Shown here: positions 16,336 to 23,414 of the stretch, one piece after another
Layout of the letters: every line of letters begins with the position of its first letter
How positions within the stretch are numbered: the first letter of the stretch is position 1
Assembly (NCBI GenBank): GCA_011523725.1
Contig: WTGD01000340.1
Span: 1 to 24,147, forward strand
Length of the DNA: 24,147 bases
Origin: Nitrospinota bacterium
Lineage (GTDB): Bacteria > UBA8248
Direction of reading: 5' to 3'
Position numbers and translations under genes: made by a program
The notes under the pieces: generated by a model
The model's database searches: none
What the model was told of the DNA's origin: nothing
The model's input: the letters and a program-made list of their open reading frames with translations, nothing else

Positions 16336-16818
16336 CTATTCAAGATTTTCACGCTTTTGTCGAGAGAGCCACTCTCCGTCAAGCGAAAAGGCTATTCTTT
16401 TTTCTTCCTCGCTCATCCGCGCAGCTTCAGGCTCCGTGTAATGATCATACCCCTTGAGGTGCAAAAGGCCATGCACGAGCATACGGTCCGCCAAGAATCC
16501 GCAATCAACCGCCTCGGTCTCCGCCTGGCGGAGCACCTCATCCGCGCAGATGACTACTTCTCCCAGGAACGTCTTCCCCTCTTTTTGCCCGCTCACAGGC
16601 GGAAAGAAATCAGCAGGCGGAAAAGCCAACACGTCCGTTGTTTCATCTTCCCCCCGATATCGAGAATTCAACTCTCGCATTTCCTCGTCTCGAATGAATG
16701 CGACGCTGAACCAGTCATCTTCGGACCGGAGAGCTTTCCGTATGACCTCCAAGCGTTGCCGCAGCGCTTTGTGATCCAGCGCGAACAGCTTTTGCTGGTT
16801 TCTGATGAGGACTTCCAT
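16336..16818 (-). CDS. ybeY: YbeY endoribonuclease, rRNA maturation factor
   Basis: A zinc-dependent single-strand endoribonuclease needed for 16S rRNA 3'-end maturation and ribosome quality control. The metal site HGLLHLKGYDH gives H116, H120 and H126, matching the three E. coli ligands. RYRGEDETTDVLAFP at 54-68 and FLGEVVICAD at 84-93 are also conserved. At 160 residues it is of normal length. The ATG at 16818 aligns with the family N terminus and has AAGGAG 7 nt upstream, so this start is solid even though it lies 104 nt inside the pgpH frame. The phoH-pgpH-ybeY order is a common bacterial cluster. Confidence 0.95.
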   Translation of the reverse strand: MEVLIRNQQKLFALDHKALRQRLEVIRKALRSEDDWFSVAFIRDEEMRELNSRYRGEDETTDVLAFPPADFFPPVSGQKEGKTFLGEVVICADEVLRQAETEAVDCGFLADRMLVHGLLHLKGYDHYTEPEAARMSEEEKRIAFSLDGEWLSRQKRENLE

Positions 16819-19201
16819 TCGCAGCTCCTTTCTTAGGAGCGTCTTCCTGTCCTGGATAATGAATCCGGTGATGATGAATACCGACCAAAACGCGCATGAA
16901 AGCGTCCTGGATATTGCTCAAATCCCTGAGCGTGAGGCTGCAATTATCCAATTGCCCCTCTACAAAAGCACTCTGGACGATTCTATCCACCAAAGCGTTG
17001 AGGCGCCCAAGAGAATGATCCGAAAGCGAGTGCGATGAGGCCTCCACCATATCAGCCAACATCAGGATGCCCGCTTCTCTCGTCTGCGGTCTTGGCCCCG
17101 GATAGCGGAAAAACTCTTCTGTCACGCCACTCCCGTTCTGTTCCTTCGCTTTCTCGTAAAAATACCGAATCAAGGATGTGCCATGATGCTGCTGAATTAA
17201 ATCGATAATCTCTTTGGGCAGTTGATGGCTTTTGGCCAGTTCTACCCCCTCTTTTACATGGCTGATCAGGATGAGCGCGCTCATATTGGGTTTCAGTCTG
17301 TCGTGACGGTTTTCCCGTCCCTGGTTTTCGATGAAGTATTCCGGCTTCATCATCTTTCCGATATCGTGGAAATACGCACCCACACGGGTCAGAAGCGGAT
17401 TCGCGCCGATCGCCTCGGACGCCTCCTCTGCCAGGTTGCCTACGAGAAGACTGTGATGGTAGGTGCCCGGCGCGCTGACGACCATCTTTCTCAGCAGCGG
17501 GTGATTCTGGTCGGCCAACTCCAGAAGGCGCATATCGGTCGTGAGCTTGAACACCGATTCGAGCAAGGGCATGGCCCCCGCTACGATGATGACGTTCGAA
17601 AGACCGCCGATCAAGGCGATGGGAATATCCGTCCACTGCATAATTACAGCACGGAAGCCTTCCTGCATGTTAAAACCTATCGCGAGTGCGGCGCCCAGCA
17701 AACCCAGGATGAAGGCCACGATGAGCACGGAAGTTCTACGCCGATATTCTTTCCATCGGATGGCCGCGAGTACGCCGCCCGACAAGGCGACGAGACTGAA
17801 GTTGATATGATTCGGCAAAATCAATCCGGTGAGAACGGCAGAGAAAACCGCCATCAACACTGCCGATGAGCGACCCAGCAAAACGGCTGCGAGAAGAGAG
17901 GCGGAACAAAATGGAATGACGTAGTAAAACGAGTGCAGCGCAATCCCCCGAAAAGTTTCATGCAACACTTCGGAGAAGAGAATACCCATTTTCAGCAAAA
18001 CGACTTGGGTCAAAAGCAGAATCACAAACAGCGTTACGTTTTTTTGTGATGACAAAAAACTCACGTCATACTTTTGCACGCAAATCCAGGCCAGGACGAG
18101 CAGTATAAAAATAACCAAAGCCGTTCCGCTGAAGTTGCCGATCACATGGCTTTGTCGGTAGATTTTCTCCAGGCTTTTGAGCTTTATAATTTGTCCTTCG
18201 CTTAACCGTTCCCCTTCGCGAACAATCATCTCCCCTTGCTTGAGAACCTCGGAAACAGGCGGGACGGCGGCTGCGGCCTTTTCTCGGCTTTCGAGCGTCG
18301 CCCTGTTGTTGAAAGTCAACGTCGGCTGAACCATCTTCAAGGCCTGGGAGACCAGCAAATCACTGATACGCCGAGGAATCCGGAGGGACATCTTCTGGGT
18401 TTCTTGCTTGAGTAATTCATCGACCTGTCTGAGCTCCAGGGGATTCATCGATGGACTGACGGTGACGCTATTCCCCGTCCGAATGTCTCGCGCCGTAATC
18501 CCCTTCGCCGCGTGAGTGGCGTATAACCGCTTATCACTCACGATGTGGCGTGAAAACGCCGTCTTCAATAACTTGGCGATATCTTCCTGAACCCAGTTCG
18601 CGAACCTCTCATTTCTCAGCCAGACCGACAGTTCCTTTGGAACCGCACCGCCCACCAGTTTATGAAACGCGCTCTCCGCCTTGATGAAGACAGGGGCAGC
18701 GTACATCTCCCGATAGGCTTCCGACTCGGACAAAAGCGACGGGCTCTTCTGTTTGGAACGTATACTCAACTGCTGGGCTTTTACCTTCTCGAGCTCTTTG
18801 TCTATCGTCCGTTGAATGGATTCAAAAGCACCATTCAACCTGGTGATGACGACCTGCGAAAGCTGGGTATCGATATCGTAACGCGGCAAGACTTTATCCC
18901 TGGCCGCCTGGCGCTTCGCGTTCGTGGCGATGGGGTCGACCACGCGCATATCCTGAGGGGCTTTGATGTCCCTGGGGACGATATCACCCACCTCAAAAGA
19001 CACGCGAGGCGCCGAAAGATCCGCTGTGAGCAAAAACGAGAGCACGATAGCGAGCGTTCCGCCCAGAATCCATGGATAAGCCCTTGTGTCGGCAAACGCC
19101 AGAACGTAATTCGCAAGCGACCGTCCCGCCGACCCCAATAGACGCAAAAAGATGTTTTTAGGTTTCCCGGCAGTTTTTCCGACGCCGGCTCGATGAATCA
19201 C
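16715..19201 (-). CDS. 7TM-HD membrane phosphohydrolase (PgpH-like)
   Basis: An 828-residue membrane protein. One membrane segment lies at about 43-62, then a large extracytoplasmic 7TMR-HDED sensor domain to about residue 345. A block of seven membrane helices follows from about 350 to 560, and a cytoplasmic HD domain spans 580-780. HD residues are visible: HHSLLVGNLA from 582, H612/D613 in YFHDIGK, SALILISHV, and QHHGTSL near 672. The Listeria homologue PgpH hydrolyses the second messenger c-di-AMP; the substrate here is not proven. A GTG start is used with GGAGGT 7 nt upstream. The last 34 residues are a low-complexity tail that overlaps ybeY by 104 nt and goes beyond the usual family end. 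A 100-base gap after phoH holds only this ribosome site. Confidence 0.93.
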   Translation of the reverse strand: MIHRAGVGKTAGKPKNIFLRLLGSAGRSLANYVLAFADTRAYPWILGGTLAIVLSFLLTADLSAPRVSFEVGDIVPRDIKAPQDMRVVDPIATNAKRQAARDKVLPRYDIDTQLSQVVITRLNGAFESIQRTIDKELEKVKAQQLSIRSKQKSPSLLSESEAYREMYAAPVFIKAESAFHKLVGGAVPKELSVWLRNERFANWVQEDIAKLLKTAFSRHIVSDKRLYATHAAKGITARDIRTGNSVTVSPSMNPLELRQVDELLKQETQKMSLRIPRRISDLLVSQALKMVQPTLTFNNRATLESREKAAAAVPPVSEVLKQGEMIVREGERLSEGQIIKLKSLEKIYRQSHVIGNFSGTALVIFILLVLAWICVQKYDVSFLSSQKNVTLFVILLLTQVVLLKMGILFSEVLHETFRGIALHSFYYVIPFCSASLLAAVLLGRSSAVLMAVFSAVLTGLILPNHINFSLVALSGGVLAAIRWKEYRRRTSVLIVAFILGLLGAALAIGFNMQEGFRAVIMQWTDIPIALIGGLSNVIIVAGAMPLLESVFKLTTDMRLLELADQNHPLLRKMVVSAPGTYHHSLLVGNLAEEASEAIGANPLLTRVGAYFHDIGKMMKPEYFIENQGRENRHDRLKPNMSALILISHVKEGVELAKSHQLPKEIIDLIQQHHGTSLIRYFYEKAKEQNGSGVTEEFFRYPGPRPQTREAGILMLADMVEASSHSLSDHSLGRLNALVDRIVQSAFVEGQLDNCSLTLRDLSNIQDAFMRVLVGIHHHRIHYPGQEDAPKKGAANGSPHQKPAKAVRAGSQSAAATLGGHTESSPVRR

Positions 19202-19301
19202 GCGATTAACCTCCAGAATCCTTCAACGACGAAGGGATCGTGGACGTATCGGCTGTATGTGAACGCCCCCGGCAATGCAAGCACTCTTCGGGAGAACTCG
19301 C

Positions 19302-20246
19302 TTATAAACTGTGGGCCTCGTATGCAGAAACGATTTTTCTCACCAATTGCGTGCGAACCACATCTCGTTCACTGAAATAGACGAAACGAACTTCTTCTAA
19401 ATCTCCCAAGACGTCTTGAGCGTGAATCAGCCCGCAGCCGGAAGTTTCGGGCAAATCGATTTGCGTAATGTCACCCGTTACGACCGCTTTGCTCCGGGTA
19501 CCGAGGCGGGTAAGAAACATTTTCATCTGCTCGGGCGTCGTGTTCTGCGCCTCATCCAATATGATGAAAGAATCATTCAGCGAGCGACCTCTCATGTATG
19601 CGAGCGGCGCTATCTCTATCTCACCCCTTTGAATGAAACGCTCCACCCGCTCGAATTCCACCATATCGTTCAGCGCGTCGAACAGCGGCCTGAGATACGG
19701 ATTCACCTTCTCCTGCAAATCACCAGGTAAAAATCCGAGTTTCTCGCCAGCTTCCACCACGGGCCTCGTCAACACAATGCGAGTGTATGCCTTCTCCAAC
19801 AATCCGGAAACCGCCATCGCCATGGCCAGATAGGTTTTTCCCGTTCCGGCCGGCCCGATTCCGAACGTTACCCCCTTCTCACGAATCGCTCTTATGTATT
19901 CGCTCTGAACCGGGCCCTTGGGAACGACGTATCGTTTCTTCGTTGAAACCGCAATCCGATTCGTCACCAAGGAGCGAAGCGTAACGTCCTGTTCAACCGC
20001 AACGGCCTGAGCCAGCGTCTTGACGTTCAACGGATCGAACCGAAACCCCTCCTCCACGCATTCCGTCAACTCATCCAGGAACAGCCGGGCCTTCTCGGCG
20101 GCATCAGGCGGACCTTCAACCACGAACCCCTCTGATGCGATTCTGATTTTTACGTCAAACGCCCTCTCTACGGCCTTGAGAGATTCATCCCGATTTCCAA
20201 TGATATGAACCAACCTGTCCGGTCCGGCCAGCGGGCTTGCAGACAT
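19302..20246 (-). CDS. phoH: PhoH-family ATPase
   Basis: A cytoplasmic P-loop ATPase related to the helicase-like PhoH proteins, often encoded with ybeY and linked to RNA metabolism. Its exact role is unsettled. With the ATG at 20246 it is 314 residues. A KH-like N-terminal region precedes Walker A GPAGTGKT at 131-138 and Walker B FIILDEAQN with D231/E232; RGRSLND and VVTGDITQIDLP lie around these. The frame is open to a TTG at 20306, but a promoter predicted at 20324-20352 would start transcription about 11 nt before that TTG, and no ribosome site precedes it. A TTG at 20258, 10 nt after GGGGAG, is another possible start. Confidence 0.93.
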   Translation of the reverse strand: MSASPLAGPDRLVHIIGNRDESLKAVERAFDVKIRIASEGFVVEGPPDAAEKARLFLDELTECVEEGFRFDPLNVKTLAQAVAVEQDVTLRSLVTNRIAVSTKKRYVVPKGPVQSEYIRAIREKGVTFGIGPAGTGKTYLAMAMAVSGLLEKAYTRIVLTRPVVEAGEKLGFLPGDLQEKVNPYLRPLFDALNDMVEFERVERFIQRGEIEIAPLAYMRGRSLNDSFIILDEAQNTTPEQMKMFLTRLGTRSKAVVTGDITQIDLPETSGCGLIHAQDVLGDLEEVRFVYFSERDVVRTQLVRKIVSAYEAHSL

Positions 20247-20323
20247 CTTCGTCGCCAAGAGATTCAGGCTCCCCGTATTTACATGTGTCGGTTTTCGAAA
20301 ATCCAAGCTCCATGCGCCATTGG

Positions 20324-20352
20324 ATCGTACGCCCCAGAATTTCAGGCGTCAA
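20324..20352 (-). promoter_or_regulatory. sigma70-type promoter for phoH
   Basis: On the minus strand TTGACG (20352-20347) and TACGAT (20329-20324) are separated by 17 bases, in the gap between xerD and phoH. The -35 matches 5 of 6, the -10 matches 4 of 6. Transcription would begin near 20317, giving a leader of about 60-70 nt before the preferred phoH start. Confidence 0.5.
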
Positions 20353-20387
20353 CAAAAGAACTTTATTTTTATTTCGCTTTTTCTTTC

Positions 20388-21341
20388 CTACCCTCTCGGG
20401 TGGCTCTTGTCTAAAAGTCCCCGCAGTTTTTGTCTATCCACATGCGTGTAGACCTCGGTGGTGGAAATATCCGAATGCCCGAGCATCGCCTGGACGGCCC
20501 GCAGATCGGCCCCGTGGTTGAGCAAATGAGTCGCAAAGCTGTGCCGGAATACATGGGGGCTCACGTTTTTACCCACGCCCGCCTCTTTTGCCCATCTCTT
20601 GACCCTCGCCCAAAAAGCCTGACGGGTCATAGGTCCTCCCCGGCTCGTGAGAAATACATAATCCGATTTCCGGGCGCGCAGCAGACTCTGTCGAACAGTG
20701 CCAAGATAATCCGCGAGCATATCTTTCGCTGCGTCTCCGATGGGAACAAGCCGGGATTTATCTCCCTTTCCGTGAACAATGCAAAAACCCGATTCAAGCT
20801 CAATCTGATTGAGTTTGAGTCGAATAATCTCACTGACGCGCATGCCGGTGGCGTACAAAAGCTCGAACATGGCCCTATCCCGCATCGCCTGCGGTGTTTT
20901 GTCATCGGGCGCCAGCAGAATCTTTGACATATCTTCCTGCGAAAGAGTCTTGGGCAAACGTTTCCATTTGGCAGGTTGCGCAATGTCCGCCGTAAAATCC
21001 TCCTTTACGTACCCGTCGCGAACCAGCAGTCTGGCGAGCGCGCGGATGGACGCCAGGTGCCGGCGCAGCGTGGTGTCCGATTTCCCCTTCTCCCGCTTGT
21101 CCCTGAGGTAATCGATGACGATGCTCTTCGACCAATTCGCTGGTGAAACGTCCCCGTTTTCCTGGAGCCAACAGAAAAACGACTCGACGTCGCGCCCATA
21201 ACTCTCGACGGTATTCACCGCACGACGGTGCTCGATAAGAAGGAAATCCCTGAAAGTTCTTGAAATATCGACCAGGCGCGCGTCCAGCGAAACCCCATGA
21301 CTTTTCTTATGCTCTTCGGGCGAAAATTTTTCCTTGGTCAT
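20388..21341 (-). CDS. xerD: tyrosine recombinase XerD/XerC type
   Basis: A site-specific recombinase that resolves chromosome dimers at dif with a partner. With the ATG at 21341 it has 317 residues. A SAM-like core-binding domain (about 20-115) precedes the catalytic domain with R168 (GMRVSE), K192 (HGKGDKSR), H263-x-x-R266 (HVFRHS), H289 (GHSDI) and the nucleophile Y298 (TEVYTHV). The C terminus HPRG resembles XerD more than XerC. The frame is open to an ATG at 21374 inside murJ, but only the ATG at 21341 has a ribosome site (GGGGAG, 6 nt away), so I use it. It follows murJ by 17 nt. This is a housekeeping recombinase, not a sign of an integrated element: no att-like repeats or phage genes are present. 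Confidence 0.93.
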   Translation of the reverse strand: MTKEKFSPEEHKKSHGVSLDARLVDISRTFRDFLLIEHRRAVNTVESYGRDVESFFCWLQENGDVSPANWSKSIVIDYLRDKREKGKSDTTLRRHLASIRALARLLVRDGYVKEDFTADIAQPAKWKRLPKTLSQEDMSKILLAPDDKTPQAMRDRAMFELLYATGMRVSEIIRLKLNQIELESGFCIVHGKGDKSRLVPIGDAAKDMLADYLGTVRQSLLRARKSDYVFLTSRGGPMTRQAFWARVKRWAKEAGVGKNVSPHVFRHSFATHLLNHGADLRAVQAMLGHSDISTTEVYTHVDRQKLRGLLDKSHPRG

Positions 21342-21358
21342 CGCATGCTCCCCATTGT

Positions 21359-23038
21359 TCAGGATTTCCTCCATGTGAGGCGAGTGAAGCGGCGCCAGGT
21401 TTCATACGAGGATGCATCGATTTTTTTTGCCATGAAAATATAGAAGCAGGCGGCCAGGGATACCTCAAGCATCATCATCACCAGTTTGAGGGCCGACGAG
21501 CGCTGCGCATCCCACAATTGCAGGTGAACGAGTTGAAGATGAACGAAATATGCGAGGACTCCCGTCAAGATTCCAAGCGCCAGAAGCCTGCTCAGGGAAT
21601 GAGCCAACTCTCTTTTCGGAAAATCGCTCCACTCCCGCACGACGCCTCTCAACAACAACGCCGCGTTCAAGGCGCTTGAGCACGACGTGGCGAGCGCGAG
21701 ACCGACAAACCCGAGAGGGAACATCAGGGCGACGCTGAGGGCCACGTTGGCGAGGACAGCGATATTGGCGCATTTCACCGGAAAACTCGTGTTCAATCGG
21801 GCATGAAACACCCCGGCCAGAAGTCTCGTGACCCCGAAAAACATCAGCCCCGCCGCATACGCCCGCAGAGCGGCAGCGCTCGCAACGGTGTGGTCTTGCG
21901 TAAAGGCGCCCCGCTCGAAAATAACCTCCATAATCGGATGGGCTAAAACCATCAGGCCGAATGAAGAGGGAATGGTGATGAACAGCGTCAGACGCCCTGC
22001 CTCGAGGATGGCGTTGCGCTCGGAATCTCCGGATACGGAATTTTCCCTGTTTTGCGCCGCATAATCAGACAAAACCGGCAAAACGGCGGACACCACCGCG
22101 AGGCTCAATATACCGTGAGGAAGCTGAACCAATCGGTTCGCATAGTAGAGATAAGAAATGGAGCCTTCGGCCAGGAACGAAGCCAGCCACCTGTCAACGA
22201 GAACGTTGATCTGAAAAATAGCGCCCCCAAGAGCCGCCGGTCCCATCAGCGCCAAACATCTACCGACACCCTCCACCCTCCAGGGAATGGAGGGAAGCGG
22301 CAGAATACGCAATTTCCCCATGAAGGGGAGTTGGAAGAAAAACTGCGCCGCCCCGCCAATGACGACGGCCCAGGCGAGCCAACGGATGGCTTCCGCTCTG
22401 CTTGCCCAAAAACCTGCCAGCAAAAGAGCGAAGATGATAACCACGTTCTGGAGCGCGGGCGCGAAAGCGGGCACGAAAAAGCGCCGCGCCGCGTTCAACA
22501 TACCGGCGGCGACCGCCCACAGGCCGATAAATATGATGAACGGAAACATGATTCTGGTGAGTTGCGCCGCGAGGTCCAGTTTTTCCGGGTTGCTCGCAAA
22601 GCCGGGCGCCAGCACTCTCATCAAAGGGTCAGCGAACCAAATCCCAATCGCACAACCCGCGCTCCCCGCGAAGATGAGAAACACCAACATGCCGCCGGCG
22701 AATTTTTTTGCCTCCTTGGGCCCGGATTGTTCACGCACATCGGAGTAGACGGGAAGGAACGAGGAACTCAGAGCCCCTTCCATGAACATGCGCCTGAAAA
22801 GATTGGGAATCGCAAATGCGACGAAAAAGGCATCGGCCATCATTGCGGCGCCGAAGAATTTGGCGATCAGCATATCCCGGAAAAAACCCGCAACGCGGCT
22901 GATGAGAGTCGCCAGGCTAACGGGACCCGCAAATCTGGAAATACTCTCCTCCGGCGGGGAGTCACCATTCTCTACCGGCGCATCGGCAAAAGCATTTTCT
23001 TCTCGTTCGGGATTGGAGGATTCAGGTGGCGTGGTCAC
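21359..23038 (-). CDS. murJ: lipid II flippase MurJ (MviN family)
   Basis: A polytopic inner-membrane MOP-superfamily protein that flips lipid II for peptidoglycan synthesis. At 559 residues it has a polar N-terminal extension of about 35 residues, then SRFAGPVSLATLISRVAG with GFFRDMLIAKFFG, ADAFFVAFAIPNLFRRMFMEGALSSSFLPV-type motifs, and about 14 membrane segments to the end. The conserved basic residues in the first helices (R48, R54 and the RR before MFMEGA) are kept. The GTG start at 23038 has AGGA 5-6 nt upstream. The N-terminal extension is Pro/Glu-rich and atypical. A promoter lies upstream in the shared region with rpsT; xerD follows by 17 nt. Confidence 0.95.
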   Translation of the reverse strand: MTTPPESSNPEREENAFADAPVENGDSPPEESISRFAGPVSLATLISRVAGFFRDMLIAKFFGAAMMADAFFVAFAIPNLFRRMFMEGALSSSFLPVYSDVREQSGPKEAKKFAGGMLVFLIFAGSAGCAIGIWFADPLMRVLAPGFASNPEKLDLAAQLTRIMFPFIIFIGLWAVAAGMLNAARRFFVPAFAPALQNVVIIFALLLAGFWASRAEAIRWLAWAVVIGGAAQFFFQLPFMGKLRILPLPSIPWRVEGVGRCLALMGPAALGGAIFQINVLVDRWLASFLAEGSISYLYYANRLVQLPHGILSLAVVSAVLPVLSDYAAQNRENSVSGDSERNAILEAGRLTLFITIPSSFGLMVLAHPIMEVIFERGAFTQDHTVASAAALRAYAAGLMFFGVTRLLAGVFHARLNTSFPVKCANIAVLANVALSVALMFPLGFVGLALATSCSSALNAALLLRGVVREWSDFPKRELAHSLSRLLALGILTGVLAYFVHLQLVHLQLWDAQRSSALKLVMMMLEVSLAACFYIFMAKKIDASSYETWRRFTRLTWRKS

Positions 23039-23065
23039 AAAATTCCTGACACCAGGGCGGTGAGC

Positions 23066-23093
23066 TTGACAACCCTTTGTTCCGTGGTATTTT
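23066..23093 (+). promoter_or_regulatory. rpsT promoter
   Basis: A perfect -35 hexamer TTGACA (23066-23071), a 16-base spacer and TATTTT (23088-23093) point rightward to rpsT. The start site would be about 23100, giving a leader near 57 nt. Its -10 occupies the same base pairs as the -10 of the leftward murJ promoter. Confidence 0.65.
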
Positions 23094-23117
23094 ACCGGGG
23101 CTGTGAAACAGCCTCAA
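23089..23117 (-). promoter_or_regulatory. murJ-xerD promoter, overlapping the rpsT promoter
   Basis: On the minus strand TTGAGG (23117-23112), 17 bases, then TAAAAT (23094-23089). The -10 matches 5 of 6 and the -35 matches 4 of 6. Transcription would start near 23082, about 44 nt before the murJ GTG. The -10 is the reverse complement of the segment used by the rpsT -10, shifted by one base. Confidence 0.5.
23099..23113 (+). promoter_or_regulatory. hairpin at the 5' end of the rpsT leader
   Basis: GGCTGT and ACAGCC form a perfect 6-bp stem around a GAA loop. It begins at or next to the predicted rpsT start site and is not followed by a T-run, so it is a leader structure rather than a terminator. 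It could protect the mRNA 5' end or take part in S20 feedback; neither role is shown by sequence alone. Confidence 0.5.
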
Positions 23118-23156
23118 GAGAAACATTTCAACTATATTCACGGAGAATGAAACAAA

Positions 23157-23414
23157 TTGCCCCATATTCGTTCGGCCAAGAAACGCAATCGCCAGAATAT
23201 CGTTCGCCGCTCCAGAAACCGCGCTATTCGGACGCAGTTTCGCAATACCATCAAGCAAGTCCTGGGGAATAGCGAAGAAAACCCCGAAGAGTTGCTGAAA
23301 AAAGCCCAGTCGCAATTGGACCGCGCAGCCACCAAAGGGATCATCCACAAAAAAACAGCGTCCAGGCGCGTGGGAAGATTGGCCAAGCGCGTTCATGCGG
23401 CCTCTTCGAAATAG
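23157..23414 (+). CDS. rpsT: 30S ribosomal protein S20
   Basis: The only plus-strand gene. It encodes the 85-residue S20, which binds 16S rRNA early in 30S assembly. The sequence is strongly basic with the family opening PHIRSAKKRNRQN, the helix region NTIKQVLG, and the late KGIIHKKTASRRVGRLAKRV. The start codon is TTG, with GGAGA about 10 nt upstream. An ATG at 23148 is out of frame. E. coli rpsT also uses UUG and is autoregulated at translation, so this may be a conserved control feature. It is divergent from murJ with overlapping promoters, and its stop abuts the holA stop on the other strand with no gap. Confidence 0.96.
   Translation: MPHIRSAKKRNRQNIVRRSRNRAIRTQFRNTIKQVLGNSEENPEELLKKAQSQLDRAATKGIIHKKTASRRVGRLAKRVHAASSK

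Noticed and set aside
20388..21341. Tyrosine recombinase as a sign of an integrated element
   Set aside because: Sequence and HPRG C terminus fit housekeeping XerD, it sits between murJ and phoH, and there are no att repeats, phage genes or flanking tRNA.
22052..23272. 406-codon plus-strand open frame opposite murJ and running into rpsT
   Set aside because: It is antisense to a well-conserved murJ, has highly charged non-globular composition, no recognisable motif, and ends inside rpsT in another frame. It is a shadow of codon bias in murJ.
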